Shown: piece after piece, positions 9,167 to 17,857 of the stretch
How positions within the stretch are numbered: position 1 is the first letter of the stretch
Layout: the number at the start of each line of letters is the position of its first letter
NCBI RefSeq assembly: GCF_026735165.1
Contig: NZ_JAPQES010000001.1
Location: forward strand, 1 to 64,000
Length of the DNA: 64,000 nucleotides
Direction: 5' to 3'
Origin: Clostridium ganghwense
Lineage (GTDB): Bacteria > Bacillota > Clostridia > Clostridiales > Clostridiaceae
Translations under genes and position numbers: made by a program
The notes under the pieces: model-generated
Databases searched by the model: none
What the model saw: only the letters and a program-made list of their open reading frames with translations
Told to the model about the DNA's origin: nothing

Positions 9167-9562
9167 TTAAAATACAACTCCTGACTTTAAAATTACATTT
9201 GCATAAGGAGTTTGCTCTCCTGTTCTTATAACTGCTTTACAATTTTTTAATTCTTCCTTAAGTTCTTCATGTGATATTAATGTTATTTTTACATTTCCAA
9301 CTTCCTTTTTAATTATTTCAAATATCTCTGGACTAACTTTTTCTGTTTCTCTTGCAATTATGATTTCTTCTATCTCTTGCTCTAACAAAACAGCTTTTAA
9401 AGTATCATTGAAAGTTGGAATTCCTTTAATAAGAGCTAAATCTATTCTTCTAGTTTCATCTGGTATTGGTAGCCCACAATCCCCAATTGCTATAGTATCA
9501 TTATGTCCCATTTTTGATATAACTTCTGATATACTGCTATTTAACAAAGGTGTTTTTTTCAT
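9167..9562 (-). CDS. rbsD: D-ribose pyranase
   Basis: RbsD interconverts the beta-pyran and beta-furan forms of ribose, so that the imported pyranose can be phosphorylated by RbsK. The 131-residue length is typical. The catalytic His lies in [19 protein letters not shown] (H20), followed by the family's RIDLAL segment, and the protein ends with the usual [16 protein letters not shown] type tail. It lies between rbsK and rbsA with spacers of 3 and 11 bases, so translation is likely coupled. Confidence 0.95.
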   Translation of the reverse strand: MKKTPLLNSSISEVISKMGHNDTIAIGDCGLPIPDETRRIDLALIKGIPTFNDTLKAVLLEQEIEEIIIARETEKVSPEIFEIIKKEVGNVKITLISHEELKEELKNCKAVIRTGEQTPYANVILKSGVVF

Positions 9563-9565
9563 TTT

Positions 9566-10495
9566 TTATTCCTCCCCATATATTTCTATTATTTCTTCTA
9601 AACAAGGAATAGAAGGTTGAGCTCCTTCCCTTTGAACAGCAATAGCTGAAACTTTATTTCCGAATTTAATTGCTTGTTTGATATTATTGAAACTAAGTTC
9701 CCTTATATCTAATTTACTTGCAAATGCACCTATAAAGCTATCTCCAGCTGCTGTTGTATCTACTGCATCAATTTTATGAGCTGGAATAACCTCAGCATTT
9801 TCTTTAGTAACTATAGCAGCGCCTTTTGATCCAAGAGTTATAATTACAAAATTCACTCCTTTTTGAAAGAGTCTTTCTGCTGCCTTCTTAGCATCTTCTA
9901 AAGTTTTAACTTCTACACCAGTAAGTTCATAAGCTTCAGTTTCATTCGGAATTATTATATCTGTATATTTCAAAAGTTCTTCATCAATATCTTTTGCAGG
10001 TGCTGGATTTAAAATTGTGATTTTCCCTTTATCTTTAGCAATTTTAAAAGCTTCTACAGTTGATTCTATAGGTGTCTCAAATTGAGAAATAATTATATCA
10101 CTTTTTTTTATAACCTCTGCAGCTTTTATAATCTCTGATTTGTTTATACACATATTTGCTCCTGATGCAACAATAATTGAGTTATTTGCTTCATCATCAA
10201 CTGTAATTATTGCTGTACCTGTAGGATGAATTTTATCTTTAAATATAAAATCTACATTTATGTTATCCTTTACAAGTTCTTTAATTAAAACTTCCCCATT
10301 TCCATCTATTCCAACCTTAGAAATCATGTATACGTTTCCACCAAGTCTAGAACAAGCTACTGCTTGGTTTGCTCCTTTACCCCCGGGTATATTATCTAAG
10401 CCTTCAGCAAGTATAGTTTCTCCAACCTTAGGCATTCTATTTACTTTAAGCACAATATCCATATTCATACTGCCTAATACACAAATATCATTCAC
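9566..10495 (-). CDS. rbsK: ribokinase
   Basis: This PfkB-family kinase phosphorylates ribose to ribose-5-phosphate. The 309-residue protein has the N-terminal GSMNMDIVLKVNRMP segment, the substrate motif GGKGANQAVACSRLGG (about residues 38-53) and the C-terminal anion hole/catalytic motif DTTAAGDSFIGAF (catalytic Asp in AAGD). The start is GTG (10493-10495) with a strong AAAGGAGG site. It is the first gene of the operon, and two LacI-type operators lie 24-50 bases upstream of its start. Confidence 0.96.
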   Translation of the reverse strand: MNDICVLGSMNMDIVLKVNRMPKVGETILAEGLDNIPGGKGANQAVACSRLGGNVYMISKVGIDGNGEVLIKELVKDNINVDFIFKDKIHPTGTAIITVDDEANNSIIVASGANMCINKSEIIKAAEVIKKSDIIISQFETPIESTVEAFKIAKDKGKITILNPAPAKDIDEELLKYTDIIIPNETEAYELTGVEVKTLEDAKKAAERLFQKGVNFVIITLGSKGAAIVTKENAEVIPAHKIDAVDTTAAGDSFIGAFASKLDIRELSFNNIKQAIKFGNKVSAIAVQREGAQPSIPCLEEIIEIYGEE

Positions 10496-10518
10496 TTAAT
10501 TACCTCCTTTAACCCTTA

Positions 10519-10545
10519 GTTAATCGGTTTACTTAATCGGTTAAC
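10519..10545. promoter_or_regulatory. tandem LacI-type operators (probable RbsR sites)
   Basis: Two 14-base sites, GTTAATCGGTTTAC (10519-10532) and CTTAATCGGTTAAC (10532-10545), are repeated with a 13-base step. Both carry the central CG of LacI-family operators. They cover the predicted transcription start and early leader of the rbs operon, as expected for repression. Confidence 0.8.
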
Positions 10546-10548
10546 TAG

Positions 10549-10577
10549 ATAGTACAATATTTTTAGAATTATGTCAA
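10549..10577 (-). promoter_or_regulatory. rbs operon promoter
   Basis: On the minus strand, perfect -35 TTGACA (10572-10577), 17-base spacer, -10 TACTAT (10549-10554). Confidence 0.85.
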
Positions 10578-10674
10578 TAATAAATATTTTTTTAACAATT
10601 TATTTACAACCTTTTAATATTAAGCTGTGAAAATTCCACAAAATTATACAAAAATAATATTTTAATTTTTAACA

Positions 10675-10716
10675 TGAAAAAAATCTAAACACATAGATTA
10701 TATATGTTTAGATTTT
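10675..10716. terminator. intrinsic terminator downstream of spo0E-like gene
   Basis: Twelve-base arms AAAATCTAAACA / TGTTTAGATTTT (10680-10691, 10705-10716), followed on the minus strand by a T run. Confidence 0.8.
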
Positions 10717-10751
10717 AAATATATATCATATATTGTTTTTCCTCTTATTCT

Positions 10752-10946
10752 CTAACAAGCTTCTTTACTAGTTCTTATATAATATATTAATAGATCATCT
10801 AACTTTTGGCTAAGGTTTACTACTTCCGCATCTATAATATTTTTATTTTCATTTAACACTAAATTATTAATCCTTTTTTTTATTTTTCCTATTTCTTTTC
10901 CAACTCTATTTTCAACTTTTCCTCCAATATATTTGTGTAATACCAT
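10752..10946 (-). CDS. Spo0E-like aspartyl-phosphate phosphatase
   Basis: Small 64-residue helical protein. Spo0E-family proteins dephosphorylate Spo0A~P and so delay sporulation. The C-terminal half carries the family signature LSQKLDDLLIYY (about residues 45-56), in which the S-x-x-L-D core is characteristic. The N-terminal helix GKIKKRINNLVL would form the first helix of the hairpin. AAGGAG lies eight bases before the ATG. It is monocistronic. Identification rests on the short motif and size. Confidence 0.8.
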   Translation of the reverse strand: MVLHKYIGGKVENRVGKEIGKIKKRINNLVLNENKNIIDAEVVNLSQKLDDLLIYYIRTSKEAC

Positions 10947-11158
10947 AACTATTACTCCTTCCTATTCTCCATATATCTCCACTATAATATTACATCGTTA
11001 CATAGCACTTATATATCAAACTTATTTTTTCATTATATTTATACCATATTTTCCAATATTTTTCAACACATTTCTTTAGCATTTTCTATAATCATTCTTA
11101 CATATTTAATTTATTTTTATTGTTGTCTATAGCCAATTTGTGAAAATATTTTTCCTCC

Positions 11159-11290
11159 ATGTATACTCAACTTAGCTCTATTCATAAACACACTTTTTAT
11201 ATGATAATTAATTCTTATCTCGATGGATTGAGTCATAAAAAATTAATTTACAAAAGAGATATTGATGCTATAACAAAAATTTATATATAG
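11159..11290 (+). other. small open frame, possible gene remnant
   Basis: In the 380-base gap between the Spo0E-like gene and the next gene, a plus-strand frame of 43 codons (ATG at 11159, stop at 11288-11290) ends right before a terminator hairpin. It reads like the end of a larger helical protein (contains INSYLDGLSHKKLIYKRD). There is no ribosome binding site, and the upstream frame is stopped at 11141. It may be the tail of a decayed gene or chance. The rest of the gap shows nothing. Confidence 0.25.
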
Positions 11291-11321
11291 AATAAAGACA
11301 TACAAATTATGTATGTCTTTG
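11291..11321. terminator. intrinsic terminator
   Basis: Perfect 10-base arms AAAGACATAC / GTATGTCTTT (11294-11303, 11311-11320) just past the stop of the minus-strand fusion gene. Confidence 0.7.
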
Positions 11322-11327
11322 CTATAT

Positions 11328-12590
11328 TTATTTTGATATTGTAATAATTATACTTTCTCTTTTATCTCTAAATCTCAAACCATAGTTATGTTTTTCTAAA
11401 CTTTCAAATAATATTTTATTTACAACTTTAGCTTCTTTTTCATTTCTTATATCAAAATAATCATAAAATAATCTTTTTGCTTTAAACGTATCTGAAAAAT
11501 ATTGATTAAAATCACAACTAACCCTTTTACAAGTATATTTATATCCCATTTCTTCTATTAAAGCTAATATCTCTTTCTGTGAATGCTTTAATTCCTTTTG
11601 CTTTCTTCCCAACTTATCATTTAAAACATCCATCTTAAAATTTCTACATATGCTATCAGAATAATTTATTATGTAAATATATTTATTACTACAATCAAAT
11701 ATTTTTTTTAAAGCTTCCTTACTGTATATAGCTGATGAAGCATATGAACATATGCTTATATCGTATTTTTCATAGTCTAAATCCAGCCAATTGGATAACA
11801 AACATTTTATTCCTTTTTCCCCTTCTTCTAAAGATCTTCTCTTTAATTCTTGAATCTTAAAGAAAGAATTATCAACGGCTGTAACTTTAGCTCCTTTCTT
11901 TGCAAAAGCTATAGGCAAATTTCCTACACCCGTTCCTATATCTAATATTTTTAAATTTGCAAAATTTATAACATTTTTATATATATCATCAAGAATTATC
12001 TGATGATATATATTGTTATTATACTGTAAAAAGCTATCGTACCATTTAATGAATTCTTTTTCTTCTTTAAAAAATTGCAAAGGCTTATGTTTAACTCCCC
12101 ATTCCTTTAACTTAGAAATAATTTTATCTCTTAAAATATCTCTATTTCTCTTAGTAACTTCTATTAAAATTAAGTCTTCTCTATTTCTAATCTCCTCTAA
12201 AAATTCATCTTTATTTTTATCTATAACACCTAAAACTACTTTATCTGAATCTAGTATTCTATTAACTAAAGTTTTGAAAATATTAACTTTAGATTCCAAA
12301 ATTCCAAGTTTATCAATAACAATAACCTTTCTAGTTTTATAGCTATTATATAATATTCCTGTACATGTTTTATTAATCACATCATTGTAGTTTTTTACAT
12401 TATCAAAACAATCAGTAATCTTCTCTTTCTTACCGTCCTGCAGAGATTGTATATGCCATTGTTTAATTTGTTTATTGTATTTAACCTCATTTATAAAACC
12501 TCCTATAGAAGTATCTAAACTTTCTAAAATGTTTTTTAATAAGGTTGTTTTTCCTATACCGGGTTCCCCTGTTAAAAATATATTTTTCAT
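11328..12590 (-). CDS. NTPase (THEP1-like) fused to a SAM-dependent methyltransferase
   Basis: The 420-residue protein has two parts. Residues 1-170 look like a nucleoside-triphosphatase of the THEP1/NTPase_1 type: P-loop GEPGIGKTT at 8-16 and a Walker-B-like VIVIDKLGILES at 89-100. Residues 195-420 form a class I methyltransferase: motif I ILDIGTGVG (215-223) and the acidic strand end VTAVD (236-240). The link region is rich in charged residues. I cannot tell the substrate. The ATG follows a GGGGGTACTATT stretch. The gene is alone between a terminator and an AT-rich upstream gap. A GTPase-like role in metal or cofactor biology is only a guess. Confidence 0.8.
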   Translation of the reverse strand: MKNIFLTGEPGIGKTTLLKNILESLDTSIGGFINEVKYNKQIKQWHIQSLQDGKKEKITDCFDNVKNYNDVINKTCTGILYNSYKTRKVIVIDKLGILESKVNIFKTLVNRILDSDKVVLGVIDKNKDEFLEEIRNREDLILIEVTKRNRDILRDKIISKLKEWGVKHKPLQFFKEEKEFIKWYDSFLQYNNNIYHQIILDDIYKNVINFANLKILDIGTGVGNLPIAFAKKGAKVTAVDNSFFKIQELKRRSLEEGEKGIKCLLSNWLDLDYEKYDISICSYASSAIYSKEALKKIFDCSNKYIYIINYSDSICRNFKMDVLNDKLGRKQKELKHSQKEILALIEEMGYKYTCKRVSCDFNQYFSDTFKAKRLFYDYFDIRNEKEAKVVNKILFESLEKHNYGLRFRDKRESIIITISK

Positions 12591-12752
12591 AATAGTACCC
12601 CCATGGTTTACTTTATTTAATATTTTTTAAAGTTTAAGATTACTCTTAATAAATATATTTTTATTTATTTTAAATATACTTTTCATCAATAAATCATATA
12701 TAAAAATATAAATCTTGTTTACTCTGCCTTAAACATATTTTTATGGATAGCA

Positions 12753-12781
12753 TTTACATTTTTGTAAATTGGGTGTAATAT
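12753..12781 (+). promoter_or_regulatory. promoter for the 318-residue unknown protein
   Basis: -35 TTTACA (12753-12758), 17-base spacer, -10 TAATAT (12776-12781). The spacer begins with a TTTACA/TGTAAA inverted repeat. Confidence 0.55.
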
Positions 12782-12833
12782 TCTTAATATGAAATAGTAT
12801 GTTAATTTTATATCAATACGAGGAGTGGTATAT

Positions 12834-13790
12834 ATGAATTTACTTTCATTTGACTCTAGGAAATTTAAACTAGCTAATGTAGTAATAAAAGCACTAAACT
12901 ACATAAAACTAAAAGAAATGCTTGGTCTTAAAGAGATACTAAGAGAAATAGAGATAGACCCTATAGAACTTAAATTTTTAAGAAAAGGTATCAACTTAAT
13001 CATTGATGGATATTCACCTCAACATATTCACTTTGTAATGGAACTAGAAAAAATGAAATATATTAAAGACTCTAACATAAATCAAATAGATTTACAATTA
13101 ATAGCTATTTGTGAAAAATTACTTCCATGTATCCAAAGCTTTGATTTACTTTCTACGGATACTATATTTAGTTACGCTTTTCCTAAACAAAAATATAAAC
13201 AATTACAGTCAGAGTTAAAAAAAATAGATGTGAAATATAATTTGACCAAGGAAGATATTATACAAAATATTTATTCACTATTAAACACACATTATTTTTT
13301 TCCCAATATTAGCGAAACTAAAATAAATAAATTTAAAATAGAACAAGGTATAGGTGAATATAATTTTTATACAAATTATGAATATGATAGATTTACTTTT
13401 GATTATCTTGCAAAATCAGGAGATAAAAAAATATTAGTTGATACAATTAATCCAGGAGATACTATAAACATAGACAAGTTGAGAAATAAAATAAATTATA
13501 TTAAAGAAGAAATATTCTTAAATGAAGACAAGCTTTCTTTGGTAATAGGCGTAATACATAAAGCTAATAATAACAATAAAAATATATTAACAAATTCAAC
13601 TCATATTCCACCTTCAATAGTTGATGCCACTATATTATCTAAAACAGTAAGTAGTGTTGAAAAATTATTATCTATAATTAAAGACTGTAGTAAAATTGAA
13701 AAAGAAGATATTAACGCTCGAATAATTATGATTATCGATAAAGAAGGAATATCTTTTGTACAAACCTCCCTCGGAATAATTAATTCATAA
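12834..13790 (+). CDS. hypothetical protein with MotA-like N-terminal stretch
   Basis: The 318-residue soluble protein has no membrane segments. I do not recognise it as a whole. Residues about 25-75 (GLKEILREIEIDP..FLRKGINLIIDGYSPQHI) resemble the cytoplasmic domain of MotA/ExbB-type stators, where an acidic helix, FLRKGL and IVDGTDPE are typical. The C-terminal two thirds have alternating beta/alpha composition, with a DTINPGD turn and a final ARIIMIIDKEGISF segment. The start is the ATG at 12834 because AGGAG lies eight bases upstream; a GTG three codons earlier is unsupported. It is a single gene with its own promoter. Confidence 0.65.
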   Translation: MNLLSFDSRKFKLANVVIKALNYIKLKEMLGLKEILREIEIDPIELKFLRKGINLIIDGYSPQHIHFVMELEKMKYIKDSNINQIDLQLIAICEKLLPCIQSFDLLSTDTIFSYAFPKQKYKQLQSELKKIDVKYNLTKEDIIQNIYSLLNTHYFFPNISETKINKFKIEQGIGEYNFYTNYEYDRFTFDYLAKSGDKKILVDTINPGDTINIDKLRNKINYIKEEIFLNEDKLSLVIGVIHKANNNNKNILTNSTHIPPSIVDATILSKTVSSVEKLLSIIKDCSKIEKEDINARIIMIIDKEGISFVQTSLGIINS

Positions 13791-13851
13791 ATATAATTCG
13801 ACATTTCTTATGTGAATTTTCATTGTTTTTATATTTTTTATGGGATTTTTA

Positions 13852-13880
13852 TTGAAATTTGTATTTATATGTTATATAAT
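13852..13880 (+). promoter_or_regulatory. strong promoter in a gene-free interval
   Basis: -35 TTGAAA (13852-13857), 17-base spacer, perfect -10 TATAAT (13875-13880). No usable reading frame follows before the terminator at 13976-14010. Confidence 0.65.
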
Positions 13881-13886
13881 ATAAGT

Positions 13887-14012
13887 ATCAAAAGATGAAT
13901 TAATAATATTAACGTAAGAAGAATTTATATTAACACAAGAAAAACTATACATAAACGTATTTAAGATACAAATGAAAAAGGGTTAGTTCTGGATAAGAAC
14001 TAACCCTTTTAT
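13887..14012 (+). ncRNA. candidate small RNA
   Basis: A good promoter and a perfect 13-base terminator stem (AAAAGGGTTAGTT / AACTAACCCTTTT, 13976-13988 and 13998-14010) delimit about 125 bases. Any open frame in it is only two codons long. The interval contains two imperfect copies of a TATTAACryAAGAA unit (about 13910-13945). No known RNA family is recognised. The terminator also serves the minus-strand gene at 14030-14248, so part of the signal may be shared. Confidence 0.4.
13976..14012. terminator. bidirectional intrinsic terminator
   Basis: Perfect 13-base arms at 13976-13988 and 13998-14010 with T runs on both sides. Confidence 0.85.
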
Positions 14013-14029
14013 ATTTCTCTGCATAAAAA

Positions 14030-14248
14030 TTAGTTTTTCTTTTGATAAACAATGAATAAAATTATAATCACTATCAGCATTGGTATAGAAAATACTATTT
14101 TAAATATACCAAATATAATTGATATAATGGATATTACAAGCCCTATAGCTAATGCTATACCTGCAATTGGTAAAACAATTGCTCCTAAAATTGAAAAAAG
14201 TACTATAAAAAACACCGCAGTGAATATAATTCCAAATAATATACTCAA
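14030..14248 (-). CDS. small hydrophobic membrane protein, 72 aa
   Basis: Nearly the whole sequence is hydrophobic, with two to three membrane helices separated by short Gly/Pro breaks and a KKN tail. The start is TTG (14246-14248) with GGGGAG six bases upstream. Function is unknown; such proteins are common in clostridia. It is flanked by terminators on both sides, so it is monocistronic. Confidence 0.65.
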   Translation of the reverse strand: MSILFGIIFTAVFFIVLFSILGAIVLPIAGIALAIGLVISIISIIFGIFKIVFSIPMLIVIIILFIVYQKKN

Positions 14249-14302
14249 ATGCTTCTCCCCTTTTAATTACTATATTAACATTATATCAAAATTTAAGTTT
14301 AT

Positions 14303-14347
14303 ATAAAAATACTATTCTTAATTTTAAATTAAGAATAGTATTTTTAT
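14303..14347. terminator. long perfect hairpin terminator
   Basis: Perfect 21-base arms (14303-14323 and 14327-14347) with a 3-base loop and flanking A/T runs, between the small membrane protein's start and the PHP gene's stop codon. Confidence 0.85.
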
Positions 14348-14378
14348 ATTGTTATTTTTATCTTCCTATAACTATAAC

Positions 14379-15224
14379 TTAAATTATACGTTCTTGTAAT
14401 TTGCCTAAATTCACATCTTTAATTGCAGCTTTTGGATTCCCCATACTTCTATCTTCTATGAAACCTCCGTGAAAATCTGAACCTGCAGTTATAATAAGAT
14501 TATTCTTATTACACCATTCTAAACATAATTGAGTTATTTCTTTGCTATGGTGGGGATGAAAACATTCTATTCCTTCAATTCCTAATTTTAAAAATTTATC
14601 CAACTTATCATAAACAGGTGTATCATCTTTGCTGTAGTAAGGATGTGCTAAAACAGGTATTCCGTTAGCTTTTTTAACTATCTCAATTACTTTTTCAGTA
14701 TGAGTAAATTCAGGAAATTTAATTCCATTTTCTTCACAAAAGAGTCTTGTAAAATAATCCTTTACGTCTACACATAGTTTTTCATCAATTAGAAAATTTA
14801 GTGCCTTCCAACCTCCTCTAGTATTATCCTGTTCATATTTCTCATATTTTGAATAATCAATATCATAGCCTTTTTCTATTAAATATTTTATTGAATCATC
14901 ATCCTTTTTTTCTAATAAATATGTATTATGTTCTAATAAATCTAATAACTCTTTATTTGTATTATCAGTACCATAAGCTAAAATATGAAACAATTCTCTA
15001 TCTAAAGTACTTGAAATTTCAATTCCTGGTAAAAATGCTACACCCTTATCTTTAGCAATTTTCTCTATTTCTTTAACATTCTTAATTGCATCATGATCAG
15101 TTAACGATATTAACCCTATACCTTTTCTTAATGCTTCCTCAACAATTTTTTCAGGAGTATAGGTTCCATCTGAAGCTGTAGAATGAATATGCAAATCTAA
15201 TCTTGTATCGTCTTTTAATATCAT
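14379..15224 (-). CDS. PHP-domain phosphoesterase (YciV/TrpH-like)
   Basis: The 281-residue metal-dependent phosphoesterase belongs to the group that includes 3',5'-nucleoside-bisphosphate phosphatase and RNase AM. The PHP motifs are visible: DLHIHSTASDGTYTP (residues 9-23), SLTDHDAI (about 41-48), GIEISS (about 66-71), LAHPYY (about 197) and AGSDFHGG near the C-terminus. These supply the His/Asp/Glu metal ligands. GAGGTG precedes the ATG. It is monocistronic. The exact substrate is inferred from family only. Confidence 0.88.
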   Translation of the reverse strand: MILKDDTRLDLHIHSTASDGTYTPEKIVEEALRKGIGLISLTDHDAIKNVKEIEKIAKDKGVAFLPGIEISSTLDRELFHILAYGTDNTNKELLDLLEHNTYLLEKKDDDSIKYLIEKGYDIDYSKYEKYEQDNTRGGWKALNFLIDEKLCVDVKDYFTRLFCEENGIKFPEFTHTEKVIEIVKKANGIPVLAHPYYSKDDTPVYDKLDKFLKLGIEGIECFHPHHSKEITQLCLEWCNKNNLIITAGSDFHGGFIEDRSMGNPKAAIKDVNLGKLQERII

Positions 15225-15264
15225 AGTATAACACCTCGTTTATTTTTTACTAATACTATATAAT

Positions 15265-15295
15265 AAAAAAATGGCACTTAAAAATGCCACTTTTT
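15265..15295. terminator. intrinsic terminator
   Basis: Hairpin AAAGTGGCA...TGCCATTTTTTT on the minus strand, immediately after the stop codon of the 98-residue membrane protein. Confidence 0.85.
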
Positions 15296-15302
15296 CATTA
15301 AT

Positions 15303-15599
15303 TTATTTTTTCATTTCTTCGTACTCAACATCAATTACTTGAGAATTAAATATATCATCTATGTTCATTTCAGCCATTTCACTTATTTCCATGTCATCAT
15401 ACTCTTCTTTTCCTGTAAATTCACTAAATTTATTCATCATAAACTTTATAATCTTATAACCTACCCATGCAATTATCCCTACAGGGATTAGAACTAATAT
15501 CCCTTTTAATAAAATCAATAAAACAAAAGCAAATATTACTACAGATATTATTGACTTTAAAGTATTCACTGCATCAACTCTATTATTTGAATATTCCAT
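15303..15599 (-). CDS. hypothetical membrane protein, 98 aa
   Basis: Short N-terminal cytoplasmic part, then hydrophobic helices at about residues 16-34 and 34-50, then an acidic C-terminal tail (EEYDDMEISEMAEMNIDD). No family is recognised. GAGAGGG precedes the ATG. It has its own terminator. Confidence 0.65.
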   Translation of the reverse strand: MEYSNNRVDAVNTLKSIISVVIFAFVLLILLKGILVLIPVGIIAWVGYKIIKFMMNKFSEFTGKEEYDDMEISEMAEMNIDDIFNSQVIDVEYEEMKK

Positions 15600-15727
15600 A
15601 ACAATCCCTCTCTTTGATATCTGAATTTGAATATATTATATCACATTTTCAAACAATATGGTACTAATTAACCTTTAAAAAAGTATTAATAAATTGTTAA
15701 TTAAAAGAATTTTTCAACTTTTCTATT

Positions 15728-16597
15728 CTATAATCTTCTATAAACTTCACTCTTAAAATCACAATTTCCATCTATGAAATCATCTAATTGTCCTAGCAAT
15801 TCTTCCTTTTCCTCATTTAACACTGCTGCAAGAGGGGCATAATTTGATGCATGATTACTTCTAAATACACAATTACTTACGTGTAAGTTTTTAATAAATT
15901 CTCTAGTTTCTATCATAACTTCCTTAGGAGATAAAAGAGTAATTTCACCTTTTTGTATTTTTTCATACATTTCTGTATTTCTTTCAACCATAAGAGTAAG
16001 CAACCCTAAATAATCTGGATTCATCTTGCTAATTACTTTTGCAGATTCTACAGCATGTTTTTCCCACTTTTCTTTTCCTCCTAATCCAGAAATGAGTGTT
16101 GCTGATAATTTTATTCCTGATTTTCTAACTTTTTTACCAGCTTCAATCATTTCATTACCAGTGACACCTTTCTTTATATCTTTTAGTATCTCCTCACTTC
16201 CTGATTCTACTCCAATATATATTATTTTTAATCCTAAATTTTTTAATTTAATCATATCTTCTTCACTTTTTCTTATTATATCCTTTGGAGTAGCATAAAC
16301 ACCTACTCGTTCACACTCTGGAAATAATTCTTTTATTTTTATTAAAATCTTTTCTAAATCCTCTGTTTTTAAGATTAAGGCATCCCCATCCGCTAGAAAT
16401 ATCCTTTTTACTGTGCTGTAATAAGCTCTTGCCATTTGTAAATCTTCAAATATATCTTCTAACTTTCTTATTCTAAATTTCTTATCCTTATACATACTAC
16501 AGAATGTACATTTATTGTGTGAACATCCTAATGTAACTTGTATAATTAAACTGTATGCTTCGCTAGGTGGTCTATATACCGCTCCTTCGTATCTCAT
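15728..16597 (-). CDS. radical SAM protein
   Basis: This 289-residue enzyme carries the iron-sulfur motif LGCSHNKCTFC (C25, C30, C33), a C-x4-C-x2-C arrangement. That is unlike the usual C-x3-C-x2-C, but I recall it as characteristic of this subfamily. The following segments FLADGDALIL, GVYATP and GVESGSEEILKDIKKG match the SAM-binding barrel of Elp3/HemN-like proteins. The substrate is unknown. GGAGGG is eight bases from the ATG, and the gene lies only 18 bases after the transglutaminase gene upstream, so the two are probably co-transcribed. Confidence 0.88.
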   Translation of the reverse strand: MRYEGAVYRPPSEAYSLIIQVTLGCSHNKCTFCSMYKDKKFRIRKLEDIFEDLQMARAYYSTVKRIFLADGDALILKTEDLEKILIKIKELFPECERVGVYATPKDIIRKSEEDMIKLKNLGLKIIYIGVESGSEEILKDIKKGVTGNEMIEAGKKVRKSGIKLSATLISGLGGKEKWEKHAVESAKVISKMNPDYLGLLTLMVERNTEMYEKIQKGEITLLSPKEVMIETREFIKNLHVSNCVFRSNHASNYAPLAAVLNEEKEELLGQLDDFIDGNCDFKSEVYRRL

Positions 16598-16615
16598 TGT
16601 TTTCCCTCCGTAATT

Positions 16616-17791
16616 CTATTTTGTTCTTGGACATTTAGGATATTTATTTACATCCCAAGAATGATCAAGAGACATTTTTTCATCATTTATATTAAAATAA
16701 TTATGTGTTATTATATCTCTTCCTGTGTAAGTTATCGGATCATCCCATGTTGCATCTAAATGATAATAGTTACCTTCTATTTTTACAATGTTCCATGCAT
16801 GTGGAACATCTCTTGTGCCATCATTACCATATCCTGTAACATACAAACATTCAATTCCTACCATATTTAATAATCTATACATAGCTCTTGCATAGCCTGA
16901 ACAAACCCCTATACCTTGTACAAGAATCCCATAATCAGTATAAGATTCTGGTGGCATATTTTGTGTAAACAATCTTTTATCATATTTTGAATTGTTAACT
17001 ATATAATCATGCAGTGCTACTTCTTTTTCATAATCACTCATATTAAGTTTAATAACTTTGGAAATTACCTCCTCAGCCTTTTCTTCTGATAATTTTCTCA
17101 TTTCCATCATATCTTCTTTTGAAAACTGGTATTTAATATTTATGCTCATCTGAGCTGACCCATTACTATAAGTTCTTATACTGCCCTCTGCTCCATTATA
17201 ACCATAATCAATATTAGGATAAGCTTCTATAACTTTATTAATAACATCTAATTTATAATCTTTGGAGTTATATTTATTTATTTTAAGTTCAAGTTTATCT
17301 TCAAAATTATATAGAGCATATCTTATTAAAGAGTAAAATTCATCATAAGTATTAATATCACTACTTGGTATCTTATTAATCCATTCCTGTTCTTTAGGTT
17401 TATCCTTAGTTTTAAACTCAAATCTTATAGGTTGTACAATTTTTTTGCCATCAGAAGACTTTAATTCACTGTTGATTAACATATAATAAGTTTTTCCATA
17501 ATTATATCCATTTAAAGCTGAAACTTTAACAGCTTTATTGATTTCGTCATAATTAAACTCTAAATCAATACTTCTATTAGTATCTTTTTCAGCTATTGTT
17601 ATATTGTCTAAAGTATTCTTGTCCAAATTTTTATTAAAACTCATTGTCCAAATTTTGTTGATATCTATATCCTTTTTAGAACCCCATGCTTTATAATCTA
17701 CTTCACTTGCAAAAACACATTGAAATATAAAGAATAAACTTGCAAACAATGTAAGAATAAATACCCTTGTGCTTTTATTTTTTAAACTCAT
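16616..17791 (-). CDS. secreted transglutaminase-domain protein with Ig-like domain
   Basis: The 391-residue exported protein begins with a signal peptide (hydrophobic core residues 9-28, cleavage probably near VFASE). Residues about 35-128 look like an Ig-like domain of the SbsA type (MSFNKNLDKNTL..., EFKTKDKP). The C-terminal transglutaminase core has an intact catalytic triad: Cys in GVCSGYARAM (C297), His in VPHAWNIV (H331) and Asp in YYHLDATWDDP (D346). It probably acts on cell-wall peptide or surface proteins. AGGAGGAG precedes the ATG. It forms a likely two-gene unit with the radical SAM gene. Confidence 0.88.
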   Translation of the reverse strand: MSLKNKSTRVFILTLFASLFFIFQCVFASEVDYKAWGSKKDIDINKIWTMSFNKNLDKNTLDNITIAEKDTNRSIDLEFNYDEINKAVKVSALNGYNYGKTYYMLINSELKSSDGKKIVQPIRFEFKTKDKPKEQEWINKIPSSDINTYDEFYSLIRYALYNFEDKLELKINKYNSKDYKLDVINKVIEAYPNIDYGYNGAEGSIRTYSNGSAQMSINIKYQFSKEDMMEMRKLSEEKAEEVISKVIKLNMSDYEKEVALHDYIVNNSKYDKRLFTQNMPPESYTDYGILVQGIGVCSGYARAMYRLLNMVGIECLYVTGYGNDGTRDVPHAWNIVKIEGNYYHLDATWDDPITYTGRDIITHNYFNINDEKMSLDHSWDVNKYPKCPRTK

Positions 17792-17857
17792 TAAACTCCT
17801 CCTCTTTTAGTTAAATAACTATATAATAATTATCTACTAAAATAAGTAAACCTTAAG

